A program made the position numbers and the translations under genes. Of a stretch of DNA of 15,610 nucleotides, positions 8,701 through 12,949 are shown piece after piece (the first letter of the stretch is position 1; every line of letters starts with the position of its first letter). This DNA is from a bacterium. Lineage in GTDB: Bacteria; Atribacterota; JS1; SB-45; 34-128. Below the pieces are notes generated by a model. That model saw only the letters and a list, made by a program, of their open reading frames with translations. It ran no database searches and had not been told where the DNA came from. The DNA lies in contig JAHIPN010000412.1 in the NCBI GenBank assembly GCA_018894595.1, positions 1 through 15,610 of the forward strand, read 5' to 3'.

Positions 8701-9115
8701 TCAAAAAGAAATAAAATTTAGTCCTCCAGTTTTAGAAATAATTGATGCAAGGATCAGAATCATAGAAATTGAAGGGGTGTATATAGGACGGGGTTATTAT
8801 TTAACTGACGTTGATATCGTCGTGAAAAATTGGGGAGATTTACCACTTATTCTCCGGAGAATTGTAATTACTTTGCGGGGTCGAAAAACCCAAGAAATGA
8901 ATTTGGATCAATTTAAAGGTGTGCCCTATGGTGAAACTAAAATTAAAGAAGGAGGCATAAGAGGAACTTACTTATGGAATTTTGACGAGGATATTTTCCA
9001 TAGTGCAGTAATAAAATTATATTCATTTTCAGAAAAAGACTGCCTTGCAGAGTATCAAGCAGAATTAAGAGTCGAGCGTTACGATAGCATTTGGGATGTA
9101 GATGTAGATTATTAA
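5789..9115 (+). CDS. 1108-residue secreted multidomain protein with a DGGYI beta-propeller
   Basis: The ATG at 5789 follows GAAGGTGAGG at 5775-5784. Residues 1-35 are a signal peptide (ending SVNA). About 36-270 is the helical N-terminal module shared with the SPOR protein. About 270-385 is a fibronectin/Ig-like region (DGDYHWRTRAIDEHG). About 391-508 is the shared Ig-like module (ITSPLKIT ... CTYQTPDGDW). About 528-865 contains seven T(P/S)DGGYI units, each followed by a LIKTDxxGxKxW strand, which fits a seven-bladed propeller. About 865-1108 is a charged linker and a C-terminal beta-sandwich-like region also found in the partial gene at 2-898. There is no membrane anchor, cohesin/dockerin or catalytic motif. 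It probably binds something at the surface; the ligand is unknown. No clear terminator follows the stop. Confidence 0.9.
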   Translation: MGLRLTILKSEKLKIIFSMLIIFSLLLSTFMSVNAGLFGEKIKKISNNELKEIKVELNLSKDPNFYSYTDSMLKEALDKEINSQETPGLTFGSFILNALYEEKLVEMCYPNFNDKESSLFFSKLTDNLSNWQENFASKTTKLALQGVIEAYLKMPKLGIGTSTLFLAIDLVQINVAMVKLAKVIHNRALFYYLFNRSQGDSHKTAWGEGIPPLYDTWQTESFFQSLWNKYGEAILSDNLARFKEEQHEILRELILQALNQPPNLPTNMIQFKSDGKAILKIGKVTTEKTVILKAKVSDPDGNKARLQIELRRLDEYEGKFDEEKGGLQQSDLFENNSEIMIPIYELADGDYHWRTRAIDEHGLVSEWVSFGGNPDSDVDFSVGEAVAAPIITSPLKITPAPPYYVGDTINAEFSITNKGATSINFSVLTIGGRDPDNHVSDFTHRQNITLEPSKSYDYQGTLTLNKVGNYHFFCTYQTPDGDWNTCIDLGSGLVDEDRIEDINVKEKGETQLLISEELKVSAPPEVIWSRELYEPWPRYIMQTPDGGYIFASGGGCDRGFIGLIKLDSFGQKTGESRLRYRCPWVLSLQKTPDGGYILLAFADEIGGTEFTMYLIKTDASGHKIWDKRFNEKDQSGRESDIIRYLEVGRGVEPYFFAEQTPDGGYILAGVIYYKDSEKYHPWLIKTDSKGDKQWEKIFEEEGVISSLQQTSDGGYILVVRGWLIKTDASGQKVFKKIFEEKKAHRLQQTPDGGYILAGVIEKDSKHYPWLMKTNSNVDKQWEKIFEDEIWPYFVQQTPDGGYILVGNTKDNIKLIKTDASGQKIWNWTEKAEPPELESFQQTSDGGYIVLMDSQLIKLGSLKETQKEQVTEFFEEFKKEAKKEISPYHVEYKPIVTADIFADLLVNISGPADELGIILTNPEGWSTTRFISKRDLIDNFESVKVSLCKEKNPPSGTYNLTIKTITPEKTVYQKEIKFSPPVLEIIDARIRIIEIEGVYIGRGYYLTDVDIVVKNWGDLPLILRRIVITLRGRKTQEMNLDQFKGVPYGETKIKEGGIRGTYLWNFDEDIFHSAVIKLYSFSEKDCLAEYQAELRVERYDSIWDVDVDY

Positions 9116-9437
9116 AGAAAGAAAAAAATGAAATTTACTTTCAAACAGGTTTCGAAGGAGTAATAGACAGATTTCGTATATCTGAAAAATAAAAAGATTG
9201 GTATTTATCTAATATTTCTTTAATTTTTAAATAAGGCAAGTAAGGCAAGGGGACGTTTCATTTGTCATATTTAAATAAATTTAGAAGATATACCAAATCA
9301 ATAATTCGGTAAATATTTCTAGTTTTTTATAGAAGACTTGATTATAGTAAGGTTAGTCCGGAATAAAATGTTTAAGTGTAGTAATTTATAAAAAAAGTTC
9401 CAGTGTACACAATAGAGGGCCAGACAATAATCAGTCC
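9116..9437. other. Intergenic DNA with a GGGGACG-type remnant
   Basis: I see no gene, RNA or good terminator here. The motif GGGGACGTTTCATTTGTCAT (9250-9269) and CAATAATTCGGTAAAT (about 9299-9314) both have counterparts upstream of the second riboswitch module (GGGGACGGTTTT near 11895 and the same CAATAATTCGGTAAAT near 11950). The left edge of the duplicated module therefore probably lies within this stretch. Confidence 0.4.
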
Positions 9438-9551
9438 TTATATAGGTGTAATTATAGTTTTTAGGTTATGGTAGATATTAGTATTGTCATTCAAACAAAA
9501 GTTGCGAAACTCGTCTACTAGCCTCCACCAAATCCTTACAAACAAAGCCTT
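9438..9551 (-). pseudogene. Tail of an unknown protein (RIWWRLVDEFRNFC), copy 1
   Basis: Between two in-frame stops the minus strand encodes 37 residues with RIWWRLVDEFRNFC followed by NTNIYHNLKTII. The homologous frame at 12001-12117 keeps the same protein pattern even where its DNA has diverged (IYHNLKTII against VYHKLEEVI), so the sequence was once coding. There is no start codon other than TTG at about 9545 and no ribosome-binding site, and a terminator hairpin overlaps the N-terminal side. I do not recognise the family. It is best read as the C-terminal relic of a lost gene carried along with the leader module. Confidence 0.35.
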
Positions 9552-9588
9552 TCAGGCATTTTTCTGAAGGGCTTTATTTGTTTTTTTT
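9544..9588 (+). terminator. Intrinsic terminator, copy 1 of conserved block
   Basis: AAAGCCTTTCAG pairs with CTGAAGGGCTTT (12 pairs, one G-T) around the loop GCATTTTT, followed by a T-rich tract to 9588. It isolates the riboswitch module from upstream transcription. The same hairpin with a different loop is at 12110-12141. Confidence 0.8.
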
Positions 9589-9602
9589 AAATTATTTTTA
9601 AG

Positions 9603-9638
9603 AAAAAGAAGGATTTTTAAAAGTTATGTCGTATTATA
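9603..9638 (+). promoter_or_regulatory. Promoter-like recurrent element, copy 2
   Basis: AAAAAGAAGGATTTTT then TTATGTCGTATTATA, matching the elements at 1684 and 12168. It sits between the upstream terminator and the glycine riboswitch, which is where the leader promoter is expected; TATTAT or TATACT could serve as the -10 box. Confidence 0.45.
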
Positions 9639-9721
9639 CTTTATAGCGTGAAATATTCACTTAAATAAATATTTTGTATTTTTATAATCTTGAATAAATT
9701 TAATAATGTAATCTGTATGAA

Positions 9722-9958
9722 GGTAACAGGAGAGACTTTTTCTTTCCATCATAAAAGAAAAGGAGCCGAAGAGGCAAGATACCAAAGTATCCAAACTTTC
9801 AGGTAAAAGGACTGTTACCGGACAGAACTCTGGAGAGCTTTATACCAAAAAGCACCGAAGGGGCAACTCCTAATTTTTAGGAAAACCCATACAGAGTTTA
9901 CTGAAAAGAACTATTTCCTAACCATATAGGAAGAATCTTTCAGGTAAAAGGACAGAGT
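9722..9958 (+). promoter_or_regulatory. Tandem glycine riboswitch (two aptamers), copy 1
   Basis: Aptamer 1 is closed by GGTAACAG (9722-9729) with CTGTTACC (9812-9819) and contains GGAGAGAC, GAGCCGAAGAGGCAAG and the diagnostic 3' core CTTTCAGGTAAAAGGAC. Aptamer 2 is closed by ACTCTG (9827-9832) with CAGAGT (9953-9958) and contains GGAGAGC, CACCGAAGGGGCAA, an extended variable hairpin arm (about 9865-9932) and the same 3' core. These are the hallmarks of the glycine riboswitch family (Rfam Glycine, RF00504). The P1 3' strand of aptamer 2 is also the 5' arm of the following terminator, so glycine binding should block termination, giving an ON switch. No glycine cleavage or glycine transport gene follows, which is unusual. 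Confidence 0.92.
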
Positions 9959-9997
9959 AAGAGTAGTAATATAACTATTTTTACTCTGTCCTTTTTT
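9950..9997 (+). terminator. Riboswitch-controlled intrinsic terminator, copy 1
   Basis: GGACAGAGTAA (9950-9960) pairs perfectly with TTACTCTGTCC (9981-9991), followed by six Ts. The 5' arm overlaps the 3' strand of P1 of glycine aptamer 2, so the two structures exclude each other. Predicted: terminated without glycine, read-through with glycine. Confidence 0.9.
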
Positions 9998-10023
9998 ATT
10001 TAAAAATAAAATATCCGATTAAT

Positions 10024-10131
10024 AAAAAGCTGAAAAAGGTAAACTATCCGAAAGGGTAGGGCGCAAAGTCATGGGTCTAAAATATTGTCATTCTCAGACA
10101 ATATTACGACCGCCAGACTACCGGCTTTTTT
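10024..10131 (+). promoter_or_regulatory. Cyclic di-GMP-I (GEMM) riboswitch, copy 1
   Basis: The core matches the GEMM-I consensus: GGTAAAC, then the CTATCC/GGGTAG stem with a GAAA tetraloop (10044-10059), GGGCGCAAAGTC, the tetraloop-receptor strand GGGTCTAA, an AATATTGTC/GACAATATT hairpin, then GACCGCC and CTACCGGC. P1 is AAAAAGCTG (10024-10032) with the CCGGCTTTTT side at 10121-10131. The P1 3' strand runs into six Ts and no other terminator is seen before the gene, so P1 itself may act as the terminator stem when ligand is bound; translational control is also possible. The GG before TAAAC fits the c-di-GMP rather than the cGAMP subtype, but I am unsure of that. Confidence 0.88.
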
Positions 10132-10222
10132 ACGCGAGTGATTAAAAAAAATATTAAACCGTTAGAATTCAAGAAGTGTTAGGTTATAAAGAGTTTTATG
10201 GCTATTTAATTTAATAAATTTT

Positions 10223-10240
10223 AAGGAGGAAATTAAAATA
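10223..10240 (+). promoter_or_regulatory. Shine-Dalgarno site that points to an AUA start
   Basis: AAGGAGG (10223-10229) lies eight bases before ATA at 10238. In the paralogous leader the equivalent position is ATG (12950) behind GGAGGG. The next usable start, GTG at 10262, is 32 bases from the site and would give a signal peptide with no positive N-region. Confidence 0.7.
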
Positions 10241-11455
10241 AAAAACAAAATAATTTTAGTTGTGTTAATTCTAAGTATGATAGCATTAATATTTTCTGGT
10301 TGTGATGGAGGCGGCTCTATAACACCCCCAACATCCACCCCTGTAGTTGAACTTGTTAAACCATTAGATGACTACGAGAACAATATAAGCCAGAGATTTG
10401 GGAATTACCTCGGTTATTATGGAGGGAAGTATTACAATGGTTTTCATTCTGGCGAAGATATTGCTGTTGTTGCTGGTACCCCAGTCTATGCGATAACCAG
10501 TGGACGGGTAGCTAAGATATCTGACTTGGGTGCATTGGGCCATCTAGTAGTTTTAGAACATAATAAAGGACCTTTTAAGATTCCGGGGCGGAATGAGGAG
10601 ATACATGGACAGAGTTATCATTACCCATTAGAAGAAGTAGACACGATATATTCCGTGTATGTTCATGTTAACCCGAATAATCTATCAGAGAACGACTGGG
10701 TTGAGACCGGTGATGAGATTGCAGATATTGCTGATATAAGTGCTGCCGGGCTGGGGGCCCACCTTCATTTTGGAATCCGTCATCCAGACCAGGAACCTAG
10801 CAGTAATTGGACTATGGTGGGAAAGCCTTCCAACTGGAGCCAGTTTACCGATGGAACTTATAATGGTTACTACAAAAATCTGCAAGAAATGGTTGATGCA
10901 GGGTTGCGTCATCCTTCTGACTTTCTTGGGCTGGCATCTCCTCTAAATATCTATACTATCACTGCCTCTGCCGGACCCAATGGGTCTATAAGTCCATCCG
11001 GGGATGTAACCGTAAACCATGGTTCAGATAAATCATTTACCATTACCCCTGTTATTGGTTATAGTATAGATGATGTTTTGGTAGACGGAAGTTCAGTAGG
11101 AGCAGTAAGTTCATACACCTTTACTAATGTAACCGAAGACCATACTATATCCGCTACTTTCACCCCAAGTGATTTTCCTCAACCTTCTTTAACTGGTAAG
11201 ATTGCGTTTGCATCTTATCGTGATGGAGATCTTGAGATCTACGTGATGAATGCAGATGGCTCTAACCAGACTAACATTACAAATAATGGTTGGAATTGGG
11301 ATCCCTGTTTTTCACCAGATGGAACTAAGATTGCATTTGAATCTGGTCGTGATGGAAATGGTGAGATCTACGTGATGAATGCAGATGGCTCTAACCAGAC
11401 TAGACTTACAAATGATCCAGCTAATGATTATAGGGAGCCTTCCTGGGCTCTATAA
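10238..11455 (+). CDS. M23 (LytM/lysostaphin-type) metallopeptidase lipoprotein with bacterial-repeat and TolB-like units
   Basis: Predicted zinc endopeptidase that cuts peptidoglycan cross-bridges outside the cell. Numbering from the ATA at 10238: lipoprotein signal KNKIILVVLILSMIALIFSGC with Cys22; M23 domain about 40-190 with the zinc and catalytic motifs HSGED (His70, Asp74), YVHV (His143) and HLHFG (His175, His177), all present. Residues about 238-307 form a List-Bact repeat-type domain (ASAGPNGSISPSGDVTV). Residues about 320-405 hold two TolB/PD40-like units (IAFxSxRDGxxEIYVMNADG), far fewer than a whole propeller. The start is unusual: ATA fits the ribosome-binding site and the paralogue, GTG at 10262 is the conventional alternative. 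It sits behind a glycine plus c-di-GMP leader and is followed by its own terminator, so it is probably monocistronic. Confidence 0.88.
   Translation: MKNKIILVVLILSMIALIFSGCDGGGSITPPTSTPVVELVKPLDDYENNISQRFGNYLGYYGGKYYNGFHSGEDIAVVAGTPVYAITSGRVAKISDLGALGHLVVLEHNKGPFKIPGRNEEIHGQSYHYPLEEVDTIYSVYVHVNPNNLSENDWVETGDEIADIADISAAGLGAHLHFGIRHPDQEPSSNWTMVGKPSNWSQFTDGTYNGYYKNLQEMVDAGLRHPSDFLGLASPLNIYTITASAGPNGSISPSGDVTVNHGSDKSFTITPVIGYSIDDVLVDGSSVGAVSSYTFTNVTEDHTISATFTPSDFPQPSLTGKIAFASYRDGDLEIYVMNADGSNQTNITNNGWNWDPCFSPDGTKIAFESGRDGNGEIYVMNADGSNQTRLTNDPANDYREPSWAL
11234..11402 (+). repeat. 40-bp identical repeats in the propeller units of the M23 protein
   Basis: The 40 bases at 11234-11273 recur exactly at 11363-11402, a period of 129 bp or 43 residues, the size of one PD40 blade. 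This suggests recent internal duplication. Confidence 0.85.
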
Positions 11456-11488
11456 AAGGGATAGCCTAGGTAGTAGAAACATAAGGGA

Positions 11489-11514
11489 GGGCAGGCTTTC
11501 GCCTGCCCTATTCT
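11489..11514 (+). terminator. Intrinsic terminator after the M23 gene
   Basis: GGGCAGGC (11489-11496) pairs with GCCTGCCC (11501-11508) around a TTTC loop, 34 bases after the stop codon, then TATTCT. The stem is strong; the T tract is weak. Confidence 0.75.
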
Positions 11515-11535
11515 GTATGTAAACTTGGTTCTCTT

Positions 11536-11655
11536 TTACTTCTTCATCTCATTTATCACGATAGCTAGGCTATTTATTGCATTCTCTAGGTTCTTCATCT
11601 TGTTTTCCATTCTCACAAGATGATATATCGCTACCGCTATCGGGAGCCCTAGATT
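11536..11655 (-). pseudogene. YvrJ-like small protein, N-terminus lost
   Basis: The minus strand reads NLGLPIAVAIYHLVRMENKM, then KNLENAINSLAIVINEMKK and a stop. This matches the small (about 45-residue) YvrJ family pattern: a short membrane helix GxPIxVxxYLLxRxE followed by a short amphipathic coil. A TAA lies just upstream of the Asn-Leu-Gly-Leu stretch, there is no start codon before the membrane helix, and no ribosome-binding site. It is probably a decayed copy. The ATG at 11610 would give only 24 residues. Family match is from memory and the sequence is short. Confidence 0.5.
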
Positions 11656-11802
11656 TTAAGAAAATAGAGAAAATGAAAATAGTGAAAATAGGGACAACAG
11701 GTCCCATTTTAATAAAATTAATATTTAAAGGGTTTAAGATATAAAATAAAAAATATCTTTATTTTCTCTCGATATTTCTTTTTTTAATGTTATAATTATA
11801 AG

Positions 11803-11846
11803 TACAAAAGGGAGGGCGGTTTACCAAAATTACACTCCCTTTTGTA
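11803..11846. other. 12-bp perfect inverted repeat of unknown role
   Basis: TACAAAAGGGAG (11803-11814) is the exact reverse complement of CTCCCTTTTGTA (11835-11846), enclosing 20 bases. A TATAAT lies just before it (11791). It could be a small mobile-element relic, an operator or an RNA hairpin; there is no T tract after it, so a terminator is less likely. Confidence 0.55.
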
Positions 11847-11855
11847 TGGCTATAC

Positions 11856-11890
11856 CGAAAGATTTAACATATATTCCACTTTCGTTTTTT
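11856..11890 (+). terminator. Weak terminator-like hairpin
   Basis: CGAAAG (11856-11861) pairs with CTTTCG (11879-11884) over a 17-base loop and is followed by six Ts. The stem is short, so this is tentative. Confidence 0.3.
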
Positions 11891-12000
11891 AATACCACGG
11901 GGACGGTTTTTGATAATATAATATGAAAAGGGAAGGCCTTATTAGCTCAATAATTCGGTAAATTAACAGTTACACTATCTAATTTATTACCTCTTAATTT

Positions 12001-12117
12001 CTAACCGATACTAATTACCTCTTCTAACTTATGATACACCTTTTCAGTATCAACACTCATACAAAAGTTGCGAAACTCGTCTACTAGCCTCCACCAAATC
12101 CTTATAAACAAAGCCTT
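12001..12117 (-). pseudogene. Tail of an unknown protein (RIWWRLVDEFRNFC), copy 2
   Basis: Homologue of 9438-9551. After the identical RIWWRLVDEFRNFC stretch it reads DTEKVYHKLEEVISIG and stops. Conservative replacements against copy 1 (I/V, K/E, T/S) with divergent codons indicate former protein coding. It again lacks a start and is preceded by an in-frame TGA. I do not recognise the family. Confidence 0.35.
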
Positions 12118-12151
12118 TCAGCGATTTTGCTGAAGGGCTTTAATATTTTTT
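12110..12151 (+). terminator. Intrinsic terminator, copy 2 of conserved block
   Basis: AAAGCCTTTCAG (12110-12121) pairs with CTGAAGGGCTTT (12130-12141) around CGATTTTG, followed by a T-rich tract. The stem is identical to 9544-9575 but the loop differs, as expected for a structure kept by selection. Confidence 0.8.
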
Positions 12152-12167
12152 ATGAATTATTTTTCAG

Positions 12168-12203
12168 AAAAAGAAGGATTTTTGAATAGACTTGTCGTAT
12201 ATA
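12168..12203 (+). promoter_or_regulatory. Promoter-like recurrent element, copy 3
   Basis: AAAAAGAAGGATTTTT then CTTGTCGTATATA. It has the same position relative to the second riboswitch module as 9603-9638 has to the first, but about 230 bases rather than 84 separate it from the first aptamer. Confidence 0.4.
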
Positions 12204-12430
12204 GAAAAAAGTGTACTAAAAATTAAATAAGTCTATTTTCTATCTAAGCAGAATATCTATAATAATATTATACTAAAATAAATAGCTATATTATCTAAAA
12301 TCAATCTTAAGACTAGCATTCTTTCTCTATTCCAAGAGACGCACCAAGTAACACACCCTAACGATACTATCCATCTAAGCATCAATCTTCTATAATTATG
12401 TAACCAAAAACTAAATATTTTATTCTGTAT
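12204..12430. other. Leader DNA without recognised features
   Basis: Apart from an imperfect ATAGAAAA/TTTTCTAT inverted repeat at about 12201-12245 I see nothing. The + strand is notably C-rich and G-poor at 12320-12400, unlike its surroundings. It has no counterpart in the first module. Confidence 0.4.
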
Positions 12431-12433
12431 GAA

Positions 12434-12670
12434 GGTAACAGGAGAGACTTTTTCTTTCCATCATAAAAGAAAAGGAGCCGAAGAGGCAAGATACCAAAAG
12501 TATCAAAACTTTCAGGCAAAAGGACTGTTACTGGACAGAACTCTGGAGAGCTTTATGCAAAAAGGCACCGACGGGGCAATTCCTAATTTTTAGGAAAACC
12601 CATACAGAGTTTACTAAAAGAATTATCTCCTAATTACATAGGAAGAATCTTTCAGGTAAAAGGACAGGGT
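12434..12670 (+). promoter_or_regulatory. Tandem glycine riboswitch (two aptamers), copy 2
   Basis: Close homologue of 9722-9958. Aptamer 1 is closed by GGTAACAG (12434-12441) with CTGTTACT (12525-12532); aptamer 2 by ACTCTG (12540-12545) with CAGGGT (12665-12670). The conserved cores GGAGAG, GCACCGACGGGGCAA and TTTCAGGTAAAAGGAC are kept. The changes tolerate pairing: one G-T in each P1. The second P1 overlaps the following terminator in the same way, so an ON switch for glycine is predicted here too. Confidence 0.92.
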
Positions 12671-12708
12671 AAGAAAAGTAATATAACTATTTTTACCCTG
12701 TCCTTTTT
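12662..12708 (+). terminator. Riboswitch-controlled intrinsic terminator, copy 2
   Basis: GGACAGGGTAA (12662-12672) pairs with TTACCCTGTCC (12693-12703), then five Ts. Relative to copy 1 the A-T pair (9956 with 9985) has become G-C (12668 with 12697), a compensatory double change. Confidence 0.9.
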
Positions 12709-12734
12709 GTTTAAAAATAAAATATCCGATTAAT

Positions 12735-12842
12735 AAAAAGCTGATAAAGGTAAACTATCCGAAAGGGTAGGGCGCAAAGTCATGGGTCTAAAATACTGTC
12801 ATTCTCAGACAATATTACGACCGCCAGACTGCCGGCTTTTTT
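12735..12842 (+). promoter_or_regulatory. Cyclic di-GMP-I (GEMM) riboswitch, copy 2
   Basis: Near-identical to 10024-10131: P1 AAAAAGCTG (12735-12743) with the CCGGCTTTTTT side (12832-12842), CTATCC-GAAA-GGGTAG stem-loop (12755-12770), GGGCGCAAAGTC and GGGTCTAA. One change, AATACTGTC for AATATTGTC, puts a C-A mismatch in the distal hairpin away from the ligand site. It lies between the glycine-controlled terminator and the lipoprotein gene. Confidence 0.88.
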
Positions 12843-12949
12843 GCACGAGTGATTAAAAAATGTAAAAAGATTTAATTCTTGAAAGTGTCAAATAATAATA
12901 AAACTTCAAAAAACCAATTTAATCTAATAAATTTTCGGAGGGAAGTAAA

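Larger units (their letters stand above)
11656..12000. other. Intergenic DNA with hairpins and repeat edge
   Basis: No gene is seen. It contains a perfect 12-bp inverted repeat (11803-11846), a weak terminator-like hairpin (11856-11890), TATAAT at 11791, GGGGACGG near 11895 and CAATAATTCGGTAAAT near 11950, the last two shared with 9250-9314. Confidence 0.4.

Noticed and set aside
9496..12104. The CCTCCACCA within the conserved 40-bp block looks like a tmRNA or tRNA 3' end, and the duplication like attachment sites flanking a 2.6-kb island
   Set aside because: No T-arm stem precedes it, no matching 5' acceptor strand or tag-peptide frame is found upstream, no integrase gene lies between the copies, and the similarity extends far beyond the block through the riboswitches.
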